A stretch of DNA of 44,105 bases from an uncultured Helcococcus sp. (GCA_937926545.1 CALAZW010000079.1:1-44105); one strand, 5' to 3'; counted from the stretch's first letter, positions 22,453 through 31,237 are shown. Notes: generated by a model from the letters alone, not told the origin. Numbers and translations: made by a program.

Positions 22453-25098
22453 ATGAAAAATTTGGAAAAAAATTATGATCCCAAGAACTTTGAAGATAGA
22501 ATCTACAAAGATTGGGAAGAAAATGGGTATTTTACCCCAGAGATAGATGAAAACAAGGAACCTTTTACTATTGTAATGCCACCACCAAATGTTACTGGTA
22601 ACCTACACTTGGGCCATGCCATGAACAATACTCTACAAGATATCCTTATAAGATGGAAGAGAATGAGTGGCTACTCAGCTCTATGGGTTCCAGGAACTGA
22701 CCATGCCAGCATATCTACAGAGGCCAAGGTTGTGGAAAAAATCAAGCAAGATGGTAAATCCAAGGAAGAGTTAGGCAGGGACGGATTTTTAGAAGAAGCC
22801 TGGGCTTGGACTGAAAAGTATGGTGGAAACATTAAGAGACAATTAAGAAAGTTAGGTGTTTCTTGTGACTGGACCAGGGATAGTTTTACCTTAGATGACA
22901 ACCTATCAGATGCTGTAGAAGAAGTCTTTATCAAGATGTATAATGAAGATTTAATCTACCAAGGAAATAGGATAGTAAACTGGTGTCCATCATGTAATAC
23001 AGCAATTTCCGATGCTGAAGTTGAACACGAAGATGAAAACGGAAAATTATGGCATATAAAATATAATTTCAAGGATAGTGATGACTACATAGTAATCGCT
23101 ACAACCAGACCTGAAACCATGTTGGGAGACTTGGCTGTAGCAGTAGATCCTGCCGATGAAAGGTATGAAGACAAGATAGGTAAGACCCTTATTCTTCCAT
23201 TAGTAAATAGAGAAATACCACTTATAGCAGATGATTATGTGGATATGGAATTTGGTACAGGTTGTGTAAAGATAACTCCATCCCATGATCCTAATGACTT
23301 TGAAGTTGGACAAAGACACGACTTGGGCCAATGTATTGTCATTGAAGAAGATGCTAGTATATCACCAGGCTATGGAAAATACTCAGGTATGGATAGGTAT
23401 GAGGCTAGAAAAGAAATGGTTAAGGACTTGGAAGAAGCCGGTCTTTTAGTTAAGATAGAAGATCACTTCCATGCTGTAGGCCATTGTGAAAGATGTTCTA
23501 CTGTTATAGAACCTTTAATTTCCAAACAGTGGTTTGTAAAGATGGAAGACTTGGCAAAACCAGCCAAGGAAGCCTACTTAAATGGAGACTTAAGCTTAAT
23601 ACCAGATAGGTTTGGTAAAATATATCTAAACTGGTTGGACAATATTAGAGACTGGTGTATATCCAGACAACTTTGGTGGGGCCATAGAATCCCAGTTTAC
23701 TATTGTGATGAGTGTCACAAGGTAATGGTTGCCAAGGATAGGCCAGATGTTTGTCCTGACTGTGGTTGTGAAAGTTTCACCCAAGATCCAGATACTCTAG
23801 ATACTTGGTTTTCATCAGCCCTATGGCCATTCTCAACCTTGGGTTGGCCACATAAGACAGAAGACTTGGATTATTTCTTCCCTACAGATGTTTTAGTTAC
23901 AGGCTATGACATTATCTTCTTCTGGGTAATAAGAATGGTATTTTCCTCCCTACACAATATGGGTGAACTACCTTTCCACCATGTTTATTTCACTGGTTTA
24001 ATCAGGGATGAAGAAGGAAGAAAGATGAGTAAGTCTTTAAACAATGGGGTGGATCCATTAGAAGTAATTGACAAATATGGAGCAGATGCCTTGAGATTTA
24101 CCTTGATAACAGGAAACTCTCCAGGTAATGACATGAGATATACAGAAAAAAGAGTTGAGGCCAATAGAAACTTTGCCAATAAGCTATGGAATGCATCTAG
24201 ATTTATCTTTATGAATATGGATGAAAATGCTAATTATAGTATAGAAGATGCCAAGTTGGAAATTGAAGATAAGTGGGTTATTTCAAGAATCAATACCCTT
24301 GCCAAGACTGTTGATAAGAACTTGGACAAGTATGAAATTGGTTTGGCAGCTTCAGCCCTATATGACTTTATATGGTTTGAATTCTGCGATTGGTATATAG
24401 AGTTTGTAAAACCTAGATTATACGGTGAAGATGAGGACAGAAAGTATGCAGCCCTTTCAACCTTAGTATATTCTTTGGATAATATACTTAGACTACTACA
24501 TCCATTTATGCCATTTATAACTGAGGAAATTTATAGTCTACTACCTGAAAAGGAAGAAAAGATTATAGTTGCAGACTACCCAGTATTTAATGAAGACCTA
24601 AGCTATAGCTGGGAAGAGGAATCAGTGGGAATCATAGTAGATGCCATATCAGCCATTAGAAACCAAAGGGCTGAGTTAAAAATACCAGCATCTAAAAAGT
24701 CAGATTTATACTTCTATTCAGAAGACAAGGACTTGACTTCAATGATCAAAAAATTAGACTATAACTTTATGTCCCTAGCTTCAGCAAAAGAAGTGATAAT
24801 CTTAGATGAAGACAAGGATATGGATAATTCAGTTACTATAGTTATGGATGGGTATAAGATATATATATCCCTAGATGGCTTAGTTGACTATGAAAAGGAA
24901 GTTGAAAGATTAAAGGGTGAAGAAAAGAAAGTTCTATCTGAAATAAAAAGAGCTGAAGGAAAATTATCCAATGAAAAGTTTGTATCTAAGGCTCCAGAAA
25001 AACTAGTTATGGCTGAAAAGGACAAGTTGGTTAAATATCAAAATATGCTGGAAGAGATAAGAGAAAGTATAGAAGATATAAAGGGAAAATTAAAATAA
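22453..25098 (+). CDS. valS: Valyl-tRNA synthetase
   Basis: This 881-aa class I synthetase charges tRNA-Val and edits mischarged threonine. HLGH (52-55) and KMSKS (524-528) are both present. A zinc-type Cys cluster (YYCDECHK, CPDCGCE) lies within the catalytic half. The last 65 residues form the basic coiled coil usual in ValRS (DYEKEVERLKGEEKKVLSEIKRAEGKL). GGAGGGA precedes the ATG. Length is normal. It begins a run of genes (small membrane ORF, hpt, methyltransferase) with almost no gaps. Expression may be limited by the hairpin in its leader. Confidence 0.97.
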   Translation: MKNLEKNYDPKNFEDRIYKDWEENGYFTPEIDENKEPFTIVMPPPNVTGNLHLGHAMNNTLQDILIRWKRMSGYSALWVPGTDHASISTEAKVVEKIKQDGKSKEELGRDGFLEEAWAWTEKYGGNIKRQLRKLGVSCDWTRDSFTLDDNLSDAVEEVFIKMYNEDLIYQGNRIVNWCPSCNTAISDAEVEHEDENGKLWHIKYNFKDSDDYIVIATTRPETMLGDLAVAVDPADERYEDKIGKTLILPLVNREIPLIADDYVDMEFGTGCVKITPSHDPNDFEVGQRHDLGQCIVIEEDASISPGYGKYSGMDRYEARKEMVKDLEEAGLLVKIEDHFHAVGHCERCSTVIEPLISKQWFVKMEDLAKPAKEAYLNGDLSLIPDRFGKIYLNWLDNIRDWCISRQLWWGHRIPVYYCDECHKVMVAKDRPDVCPDCGCESFTQDPDTLDTWFSSALWPFSTLGWPHKTEDLDYFFPTDVLVTGYDIIFFWVIRMVFSSLHNMGELPFHHVYFTGLIRDEEGRKMSKSLNNGVDPLEVIDKYGADALRFTLITGNSPGNDMRYTEKRVEANRNFANKLWNASRFIFMNMDENANYSIEDAKLEIEDKWVISRINTLAKTVDKNLDKYEIGLAASALYDFIWFEFCDWYIEFVKPRLYGEDEDRKYAALSTLVYSLDNILRLLHPFMPFITEEIYSLLPEKEEKIIVADYPVFNEDLSYSWEEESVGIIVDAISAIRNQRAELKIPASKKSDLYFYSEDKDLTSMIKKLDYNFMSLASAKEVIILDEDKDMDNSVTIVMDGYKIYISLDGLVDYEKEVERLKGEEKKVLSEIKRAEGKLSNEKFVSKAPEKLVMAEKDKLVKYQNMLEEIRESIEDIKGKLK

Positions 25099-25101
25099 TA
25101 T

Positions 25102-25248
25102 ATGATTGAATATAAAGATGTGATAGTAATAATATTTTTTATAATACTTATTACTATCCAACTTACTTTAAATAAAATATTAAGAATATTAAAAAACATA
25201 GAAAATAACACTAGAATCCACAAAAGAGAGGTTGAAGATGATCGATAA
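25102..25248 (+). CDS. Predicted 48-aa single-pass membrane protein
   Basis: ATG at 25102 lies three bases after the valS stop. The reading frame of 48 codons ends inside the start of hpt (11-base overlap). The product has an acidic start (MIEYKDV), one strongly hydrophobic helix (about residues 7-22, IVIIFFIILITIQLTL), then a charged, helix-forming tail (NKILRILKNIENNTRIHKREVEDD). No clear ribosome site precedes it, so it would rely on re-initiation after valS. The well-formed membrane segment and tight fit between two genes argue that it is real. I recognise no family. The chance that it is only an AT-rich spacer remains. Confidence 0.5.
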   Translation: MIEYKDVIVIIFFIILITIQLTLNKILRILKNIENNTRIHKREVEDDR

Positions 25249-25759
25249 AAAACAAAAGGTTTTATTTGATGAACTAGCCATTAAAGAGGCTGTTGAAAGA
25301 TTGGGAAAAGAAATTAGTAAAGACTATGATGAACCAATAGTTGTTATATCCTTATTAAGGGGAAGCTTTATGTTTACAGCTGACCTGGTAAGGGCCATTG
25401 ACATTCCAGTTGTGGTAGATTTTATGACAACATCCAGTTATGAGGATAGGGAAAGTTCAAATGGAGTTGTGGAAATTATCCACGATGTTAGATTTGATAT
25501 TGAAGGACAAAATGTATTGATAGTTGATGACATATGTGATTCAGGCTTTACTATGAAAAATATTGTAGACTACTTGGCTACAAAAAATCCTAAGTCAATT
25601 AAGACCTGTGTTATGTTAGATAAACCTTCTCGTAGAAATGTGGCTATAGAACCTGACTTTGTAGGTGAAACTATTGAAGACGTCTTTATAGTAGGCTATG
25701 GTCTAAACTATGGGGACTACTATAGAAATATTCCTTATATATTTACCTTCGAGGACTAA
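25238..25759 (+). CDS. hpt: Hypoxanthine phosphoribosyltransferase
   Basis: This 173-aa purine salvage enzyme joins hypoxanthine or guanine to PRPP, giving IMP or GMP. The PRPP-binding loop VLIVDDICDSGFT begins at residue 93. LLRGSFMFTADLVRAI and the flexible-loop region FMTTSSYEDRESS match bacterial Hpt. ATG 25238 is preferred because AGAGAGG ends six bases before it; the in-frame TTG at 25232 touches that site. It is linked to valS and to a methyltransferase gene one base downstream. The FtsH/TilS partners often found next to hpt are absent here. Confidence 0.95.
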   Translation: MIDKKQKVLFDELAIKEAVERLGKEISKDYDEPIVVISLLRGSFMFTADLVRAIDIPVVVDFMTTSSYEDRESSNGVVEIIHDVRFDIEGQNVLIVDDICDSGFTMKNIVDYLATKNPKSIKTCVMLDKPSRRNVAIEPDFVGETIEDVFIVGYGLNYGDYYRNIPYIFTFED

Positions 25760-25760
25760 G

Positions 25761-26489
25761 ATGTATAATAAATTTAGTGAGATATATGATAGATTAACCT
25801 TTGATATTGACTACCCATCCTATGCTGATAATATAAAGACTATTATTGAGGCTAGGGGGCTTGAAGATCCCTATATTTTAGAGATGGGCTGTGGAACAGG
25901 TAATTTAACCAAAGAGCTTGCCAGCTATGGTTATGAGATTTTAGCCTTTGACAATTCTATGGAAATGTTAAATATGGCCTTTCCCAAATTGGTGGACAAG
26001 GACCGGGTTAATTTAATCTATGCAGATATAAAACATTTTGATTTTAACAGTAACTATGATGTTATAATAAGTCTTTTGGATGTGATAAATTATTTTACAG
26101 ATGAAAAGGAGCTTAAGAAAATGTTTGAAAATGTTTATAGGGGCCTAAGGCCAGGTGGAGTCTTTATCTTTGACCTTAATTCCTATAACAAGTTAAAAGT
26201 CCTACTGGCTGACAATACCTATGTTTATGAGTATGAGAATATTTTTTACACCTGGGAGAATAAGATGGAGGGAGATTTAATCCATTTTTATTTAAACTTT
26301 TTTGTGAGAAATAAGGATAACAAGTACGAGAGAATTAGGGAAAGCCAAGTTGAAAGATACTATTCAATAGAATATATAGAATCTTTATTAACTGAAGTGG
26401 GCTTTGAAAAAATAGAATACATAGATGAGGATAGTAAGGGAGAAGTAACCGACAAGACCCAAAGAATATTATTTTCAGCTATAAAATAA
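25761..26489 (+). CDS. Class I SAM-dependent methyltransferase
   Basis: This 242-aa protein has a Rossmann methyltransferase domain. Motif I is EMGCGTGNL at residues 41-49. The acidic residue that binds SAM ribose is in ILAFDNSMEML, and motif IV-like DVIISLLDVINYF follows. It groups with the small free-standing methyltransferases of Firmicutes (YqeM-like), whose substrate is generally unknown. ATG 25761 is chosen because GAGG lies six bases before it, inside the end of hpt. One base separates it from hpt, so it is the last gene of the valS run. A hairpin lies at its stop codon. Confidence 0.9.
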   Translation: MYNKFSEIYDRLTFDIDYPSYADNIKTIIEARGLEDPYILEMGCGTGNLTKELASYGYEILAFDNSMEMLNMAFPKLVDKDRVNLIYADIKHFDFNSNYDVIISLLDVINYFTDEKELKKMFENVYRGLRPGGVFIFDLNSYNKLKVLLADNTYVYEYENIFYTWENKMEGDLIHFYLNFFVRNKDNKYERIRESQVERYYSIEYIESLLTEVGFEKIEYIDEDSKGEVTDKTQRILFSAIK

Positions 26490-26510
26490 TAAGCCCCTAG
26501 GGGCTTATCT
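26489..26510 (+). terminator. Strong hairpin with a weak T tract
   Basis: The palindrome ATAAGCCCCTAGGGGCTTAT (26489-26508) begins at the last base of the methyltransferase gene. Only a broken T tract follows (CTTTA), so it may end transcription poorly and let hslO be read through. Confidence 0.6.
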
Positions 26511-26527
26511 TTATGAGAGGTGGTAGT

Positions 26528-27406
26528 ATGAAAGATTATATTATTAGAGCGACAGATGAGATGGGCTATTTTAGATTCTTTGTTGCCAAGACAACAGATT
26601 TGGCCAATGAGATTAGAAATATACATGAAAGTTCAGCTACAGCAACATCAGCTATGGGAAGATTATCAACCATGGCAGTTATGATGGGGGCTGATCTAAA
26701 GGGAGAAAATGATCAAGTAACCCTAAAGGTAAATGGAAATGGTCCAGGAGGACTATTGGTTGCAGTTGCAGATAGCAAGGGCCATGTTAGGGTAACAGCC
26801 GATAGACCAGAAGTAGATGTTCCCAGCAATGAAGCTACAGGTAAGTTGGATGTGGCAAGTTATGTGGGAAGAGAGGGAGAGATAGCTATAATTAAGGATT
26901 ATGGTCTTAAAAATCCTTACTCAGGCCATTCAGAAATAGTTAGTGGAGAGATAGCTGAAGACTTTGCAGCTTATTTTTATTTTTCAGAACAAACTCCAAC
27001 AGTTGTTAGTTTGGGAGTTTTAGTTGATAGGGACCTATCGGTTCTAGCATCCGGAGGACTTTTTGTACAAGTATTGCCAGATACCCCAGAAGAAGAAATA
27101 ATTAAGTTGGAGGAAATGATAGGAAGATTAAAGCCTATTTCTGAATTAATAGAAGAGAATATGAGTCCAGAAGACATATTAAATGAATATTTTTCTGGTT
27201 TGAACTTAACCATCCTAGGCAGTCAAGATGTGGTTTACAAGTGTAATTGTTCTAGAGAGAGGATAGAACAAGCCTTGATTTCTGTTCCTAAGGAAGATAT
27301 AAAAGAGATATTAGAAGAGGATGGTCAGGCCGAAGTAGTTTGCCATTTTTGTAATACTAAATATATATTTGATGACAAGGACTTGACTAAGATTATAAAT
27401 GACTAG
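26528..27406 (+). CDS. hslO: Redox-regulated chaperone Hsp33
   Basis: This 292-aa cytoplasmic holdase is switched on when oxidants release its zinc. The zinc cysteines are C239 and C241 (CNC) and C272 and C275 (CHFC), with 30 residues between the pairs, matching the family rule. The N-terminal substrate domain begins DYIIRATDEMGYFRFFVAKTT. ATG 26528 has GAGAGGTGG just upstream; an in-frame ATG five codons earlier lies before this site and is less likely. For an anaerobe this is a plausible defence against oxygen bursts. Confidence 0.95.
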   Translation: MKDYIIRATDEMGYFRFFVAKTTDLANEIRNIHESSATATSAMGRLSTMAVMMGADLKGENDQVTLKVNGNGPGGLLVAVADSKGHVRVTADRPEVDVPSNEATGKLDVASYVGREGEIAIIKDYGLKNPYSGHSEIVSGEIAEDFAAYFYFSEQTPTVVSLGVLVDRDLSVLASGGLFVQVLPDTPEEEIIKLEEMIGRLKPISELIEENMSPEDILNEYFSGLNLTILGSQDVVYKCNCSRERIEQALISVPKEDIKEILEEDGQAEVVCHFCNTKYIFDDKDLTKIIND

Positions 27407-27452
27407 TATACTTTTATGTAAATTATGTAATAAAAATTTATGATTATACTAG
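27403..27452. promoter_or_regulatory. Inverted repeat CTAGTATA / TATACTAG before the TRIC-like gene
   Basis: Perfect 8-bp arms at 27403-27410 and 27445-27452 are 34 bases apart. The right arm includes TATACT (27445-27450), the best -10 candidate for the next gene; its -35 is poor. The left arm overlaps the hslO stop codon. Confidence 0.35.
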
Positions 27453-27462
27453 AGTGGATAAG

Positions 27463-28104
27463 ATGGATAAGTGGATATTTATTTTAGAATTTATTGGGAT
27501 TATAGTATTTGCCATATCAGGGTCAATGGAGGCAATGAAGGCAAATATGGACCTACTGGGCGTTATTATTTTGGCAGTAATAACATCGACTGGAGGGGGA
27601 GTTATAAGGGATTTAATCCTGGGAATTACTCCTCCTAATGCCTTTGCCAATCCTTTATATATACATGTGGCCATAGTTGTTTCAGTAATAACCTTTGGGG
27701 TTCTTTACTATAATAAGAAAATCCTAGAGCATAATGTTACTAAGACTGTGGACAGGGGGCTTTTGCTTTTCGATGCCATGGGACTGGCTGTCTTTACTGT
27801 TGTAGGGATGAACATAGCCTATGATATATCCAAGGATTACAGCACAACTCTTTATGTTTTTGTAGGCTTAATATCTGGAGTAGGTGGGGGAATGATGAGA
27901 GATATTCTTACGGGAAATGTACCCTATATTCTAGATAGGAATGTCTATGCCAGTGCAGCTATTATTGGAGCCATGTTGGATGTGGTCTTAAGGTATTTTA
28001 TATCAGATCAATTGGCCATGATTTTGTCAGCCCTGGTTATTTTTACCATCAGGATGGCAGCTGCCAAGAGAGGCTGGAACCTACCCAAGGTAGCAGGAGA
28101 TTGA
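27463..28104 (+). CDS. TRIC-type cation channel family protein (UPF0126, YadS/YvgT-like)
   Basis: This 213-aa membrane protein has seven predicted helices built as two similar three-helix units plus one. Each unit carries the family glycine motif followed by arginine-aspartate: STGGGVIRD and SGVGGGMMRD. Prokaryotic TRIC homologues form trimeric cation (mainly potassium) channels; for this subgroup transport has rarely been tested. ATG 27463 is preferred to a GTG nine bases upstream, because the purine-rich AGAGTGG overlaps that GTG. It is followed after one base by a CPBP protease gene. Confidence 0.88.
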   Translation: MDKWIFILEFIGIIVFAISGSMEAMKANMDLLGVIILAVITSTGGGVIRDLILGITPPNAFANPLYIHVAIVVSVITFGVLYYNKKILEHNVTKTVDRGLLLFDAMGLAVFTVVGMNIAYDISKDYSTTLYVFVGLISGVGGGMMRDILTGNVPYILDRNVYASAAIIGAMLDVVLRYFISDQLAMILSALVIFTIRMAAAKRGWNLPKVAGD

Positions 28105-28105
28105 T

Positions 28106-29008
28106 ATGTATAGAAAAAACAAGAAAAATCTGGAAGATATAAATATACTTTTTATAATAGTTATTTTGACCTATTCCCTGGCCTTTAAGTTTCTATATTA
28201 TTTTTTTAGCAGGTTAAATATGGATTCCAAATTTGTACTGACTATTTTGGCTTCCATTACCAGTTTTATACCCATATATATTACAGATAAGAAGGACTAT
28301 ATTAGGACTATAGAAGAAGGAAAAGGACTGGATTTTAAATCCTATCTTTTTGCCTTCTTTATTATGATTTTCTTAAATAATTTGTCCTATTATTTTTCCA
28401 TGGGTATAGAGACTAATATGAATAAGATTGGCTATAGTATTATTGTTAGCTCCTCGGTTAATATGGGGAATTCAGACTATATGGTAAGGCTTTTTTATTC
28501 CATCTTGGTGGCCCCCTTGGTAGAGGAGTTAATTTATAGGGATTATTTTTTTAGTAACCTAAATAATTATGGAACATTTTTTGGGATTATAGTATCCTCC
28601 CTATTTTTTGGGATTATGCATGAGAACCTACCCCAGTTTGCTCTGGGCTTTAGTCTGGGAATATTATTTTCCCTAGTCTATATAATTACTGGCTCTGTTA
28701 GACCAGTGGTTATTTTACATATGTTAAACAATCTTTATGGAACTCTTTACAATGAATTTATTTATGGCTTTCTAAAAAACGATGGAGACCTACAAAAGGT
28801 TCTCTTAATGGAGCTTTTAATTTTTACTGTTTTAGCTATTATAGCAATCATTTATTTTATAAATTATACAGATGCAGGTAAAATTTTAAGGGAAAAAAAG
28901 ATCGCCTATGAAAAGATTTATTTTAAGGAATATATAAAGTTAAAGTCAACCTGGATAATAGTGGCCGGCTTTATAGTGGCTATTATTAATTCGATTTCTA
29001 AAATTTAA
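28106..29008 (+). CDS. CPBP (CAAX/Abi-type) intramembrane metalloprotease
   Basis: This 300-aa protein has about eight membrane helices. The three CPBP motifs are present: EELIYRDYF (E140, E141, R145), FGIMHENLPQF (H172) and HMLNNLYG (H205, N209). Members process membrane peptides or confer bacteriocin immunity; the target here is unknown. AGGAGA before the ATG lies in the end of the TRIC-like gene, and only one base separates the genes. YwlG-like follows nine bases on, so the three are probably one unit. The last helix, after a basic loop, is beyond the CPBP core. Confidence 0.88.
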   Translation: MYRKNKKNLEDINILFIIVILTYSLAFKFLYYFFSRLNMDSKFVLTILASITSFIPIYITDKKDYIRTIEEGKGLDFKSYLFAFFIMIFLNNLSYYFSMGIETNMNKIGYSIIVSSSVNMGNSDYMVRLFYSILVAPLVEELIYRDYFFSNLNNYGTFFGIIVSSLFFGIMHENLPQFALGFSLGILFSLVYIITGSVRPVVILHMLNNLYGTLYNEFIYGFLKNDGDLQKVLLMELLIFTVLAIIAIIYFINYTDAGKILREKKIAYEKIYFKEYIKLKSTWIIVAGFIVAIINSISKI

Positions 29009-29017
29009 GGAGAGATT

Positions 29018-29551
29018 ATGAATATTAAAGAACAAGTTCAAGAAGCAGTAAGAGAAGTTGTGGCAAATTCCTTATTAGAAAGTGAAGACATATTTGTGAT
29101 AGGATGCTCCACCAGTGAAATAGTTGATAAGAAAATAGGAAGTGCTTTTGTTCCAGATTTGGGAAGAGAAGTATTTCTTGGAGCCCAGGAAGAGTTAAGT
29201 AAAGATGGTATCTATTTGGCGGCTCAATGTTGTGAGCATTTGAATAGGGCCCTTGTTGTGGAAAAAGAAGTTGCTAAGAAATATAATTTAGTCATTGTAA
29301 ATGCTCTACCTAGACCGGATGCAGGTGGTTCTTTCGCAACAGCAACCTATGAAAATATGAAGGATCCAGTTTTAGTAGAAAATATAAGGGCTAGGGCAGG
29401 CCTTGATATAGGAGACACCCTAATAGGTATGCATTTGGATGCAGTTGCAGTACCTTTAAGGCTAGGTATTTCCAAGATAGGAAGCGCTCATTTAACAGCA
29501 GCCTATGTAAGGCCTAAGTTAATAGGTGGCATAAGGGCCAGCTATAAGTAA
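29018..29551 (+). CDS. UPF0340 / TIGR01440 family protein (YwlG-like)
   Basis: This 177-aa soluble protein matches the YwlG/DUF436 family along its length: FVIGCSTSEIVDKKIG near the N terminus, AAQCCEHLNRALVVE in the middle, LPRPDAGGSFATATY, and a C-terminal AYVRPKLIGG. The family's function is unknown. The conserved Cys pair in AQCCEH and the acidic and Gly-rich loop could bind a ligand, but this is not established. AAGGAGAG precedes the start. It closes the TRIC-CPBP unit and ends at a two-way terminator. Confidence 0.9.
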   Translation: MNIKEQVQEAVREVVANSLLESEDIFVIGCSTSEIVDKKIGSAFVPDLGREVFLGAQEELSKDGIYLAAQCCEHLNRALVVEKEVAKKYNLVIVNALPRPDAGGSFATATYENMKDPVLVENIRARAGLDIGDTLIGMHLDAVAVPLRLGISKIGSAHLTAAYVRPKLIGGIRASYK

Positions 29552-29576
29552 AAGAAAAATAATTAGAGCATAAAGA

Positions 29577-29609
29577 AAAAAGTCAGATCCTAGTGATCTG
29601 ACTTTTGTT
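29577..29609. terminator. Two-way terminator between YwlG-like and BFD-like genes
   Basis: The arms AAAAGTCAGATC and GATCTGACTTTT (29578-29589, 29595-29606) flank loop CTAGT, with A-rich and T-rich flanks on both sides. Confidence 0.9.
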
Positions 29610-29624
29610 TTATCAACTTAGATT

Positions 29625-29840
29625 TTAGTCCAAGGACCAGTGTTTATCTATTAATTCTAATATTCTTTCTGTACAATATCTACCTTTACAGGCTCCAGTA
29701 CCAGCGCCTGTTTGCTCTTGAATAGAGGATAGATCATCATAACCTTCGTTAATTAATTTCTTTATCTTATACTTGCTAATGGATTTACAGGTACAAACCT
29801 TGGTCATCTTATCCATTATTTCATTTGTTTTATCGTCCAT
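29625..29840 (-). CDS. Small BFD-like [2Fe-2S] protein
   Basis: This 71-aa protein has the four cysteines of the BFD-like [2Fe-2S] fold: C16 and C18 (CTC) and C51 and C56 (GACKGRYC), around the helical pattern ISKYKIKKLINEGYDDLSSIQEQTGAG. The fold occurs in bacterioferritin-associated ferredoxin and as a domain in glycerol-3-phosphate dehydrogenases and other FAD oxidoreductases. Its CX4C spacing is like the oxidoreductase domains. Here it stands alone, with no bacterioferritin or dehydrogenase gene next to it. AGGAGG supports the start, and a TATAAT lies about 20 bases upstream. A role as a small electron carrier or Fe-S sensor is possible. Confidence 0.88.
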   Translation of the reverse strand: MDDKTNEIMDKMTKVCTCKSISKYKIKKLINEGYDDLSSIQEQTGAGTGACKGRYCTERILELIDKHWSLD

Positions 29841-29857
29841 ATTATCCTCCTAGCTAA

Positions 29858-29863
29858 ATTATA
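29858..29863 (-). promoter_or_regulatory. -10 box of the BFD-like gene
   Basis: TATAAT on the minus strand (29863-29858), preceded by C at the extended position and by no convincing -35. It lies between the uracil permease terminator and the gene. Confidence 0.45.
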
Positions 29864-29893
29864 GCATAAGTTGGAGAACTAGTTGAAAAAGCT

Positions 29894-29921
29894 TAAAAAA
29901 TATAGGCCCTAGGGCCTATAT
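29894..29921 (-). terminator. Intrinsic terminator of the uracil permease gene
   Basis: The palindrome ATATAGGCCCTAGGGCCTATAT (29900-29921) is followed on the minus strand by six T. It lies 12 bases after the stop codon. Confidence 0.9.
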
Positions 29922-29933
29922 AGTATTTTGTAA

Positions 29934-31205
29934 TTATTCGTTCATCCAGCCGAGTCTTCTAATTATATAGAAAAGTAAGCTTATAAGTATGGCAACAACT
30001 GATGATAGAACCATACCTGAAAATTGGATGCCTCCAAGGGTTACACTAACTCCACTAAGTCCTGTTATAAAGACTATAGATGTTAGGATAAGGTTGGAAG
30101 ACTTGGAATAGTCTACTTTTTGGTCAACCAATAATCTAATTCCAGAAGAACCTATCATTCCATATAGAAGAAAGGTTACTCCACCTATAACGTTACCTGG
30201 AATGGTACTGATAAAGGCAGCTAAAGGACCAAAGAAGGCCATAATAATTGATATAATAGCAGCTCCAGCAATTACATTTACTGAGTAAACTCCTGTTATA
30301 GCCATAACTCCAATGTTTTCTCCATAGGTAGTTGTTGGAACTCCACCAATCATACCTGATAGGGCTGTTGAAAAGTTATCTGCAAAGATTGATCTGTGAA
30401 GACCAGGATCCTTCATAAGGTCTTTTCCGATAATATTACTTGTAACTACTTGGTGACTTATATGCTCTGAAGTAATTACTAAAATTACCGGTAGCATGGT
30501 AAGTATGGCCTGTAAAGAGAACTTAGGCGCTTGGAAATTTGGTATTGTTATTAAACTGGCTTCTTTTATTGGGGTAAAATCAACCATATTAAACATAACT
30601 GAAACTAGATAGCCTGAAACGATTGCTATTAGAATAGGTATGGTTGATAGAAAACCCTTAAACATAACTGAGCCAAGTACTGCTACAGATAGGGTAACAA
30701 GAAAGACTATAAGGTCTTGTTTAGTAGCCGTATCAGTCATAAGGTTGGCTCCAATGGCACCACCATTAACTGTATTTGCAGCCAATTCAAATCCTATAAG
30801 GGCAACAACAGCTCCCATAGCAGCTGGCGGTAGGACAATGTCAATCCACTCAGTTCCAAATTTATATATAATGAAGGCTAGGGCACATCCCAAGGCTCCA
30901 ACTATAACAAAAGCACCTTGAGCATATTCAAAACCTTGAGAGGCTATTATTGCTGTACCAGGTGCTAGGAATGCAAAGCTTGAACCCAAATAAGCGGGTG
31001 CTTTCTTTTTTGTAATTAAAATAAATAATAGGGTACCAATACCGTTCATAAGAAGTACTATACCAGGATTAATTCCAAATAAAATAGGAACTAAAACAGA
31101 AGCCCCAAACATCGCAAATGTGTGTTGAAGAGCTAGAGGGATTAGTAAACTTTTTGGCACTTTTTCATCAACTTGATAAATTCTTTTTCCGTTCTCGTTT
31201 GTCAT
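29934..31205 (-). CDS. Uracil permease (NCS2 family, UraA/PyrP-like)
   Basis: This 423-aa membrane protein belongs to the nucleobase-cation symporter-2 family, with about 14 membrane segments. The N-terminal VPKSLLIPLALQHTFAMFGASVLVPI and the family motif TTYGENIGVMAITGVYS agree with the uracil branch rather than the xanthine/urate branch. It would import uracil with protons for salvage. The start is supported by GGAGGT on the minus strand. It has its own promoter and terminator. The leader is short (about 25 bases), so PyrR-type attenuation in the leader is not expected. Confidence 0.92.
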   Translation of the reverse strand: MTNENGKRIYQVDEKVPKSLLIPLALQHTFAMFGASVLVPILFGINPGIVLLMNGIGTLLFILITKKKAPAYLGSSFAFLAPGTAIIASQGFEYAQGAFVIVGALGCALAFIIYKFGTEWIDIVLPPAAMGAVVALIGFELAANTVNGGAIGANLMTDTATKQDLIVFLVTLSVAVLGSVMFKGFLSTIPILIAIVSGYLVSVMFNMVDFTPIKEASLITIPNFQAPKFSLQAILTMLPVILVITSEHISHQVVTSNIIGKDLMKDPGLHRSIFADNFSTALSGMIGGVPTTTYGENIGVMAITGVYSVNVIAGAAIISIIMAFFGPLAAFISTIPGNVIGGVTFLLYGMIGSSGIRLLVDQKVDYSKSSNLILTSIVFITGLSGVSVTLGGIQFSGMVLSSVVAILISLLFYIIRRLGWMNE

Positions 31206-31237
31206 ATTATACCTCCATAAATTTTTACATCTTTACT

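Noticed and set aside
25038..25223. Minus-strand 61-codon frame rich in hydrophobic residues
   Set aside because: It lies opposite the end of valS and the plus-strand small ORF. Its hydrophobic look comes from reading Lys/Asn/Ile-rich plus-strand codons backwards, and it has no ribosome site.
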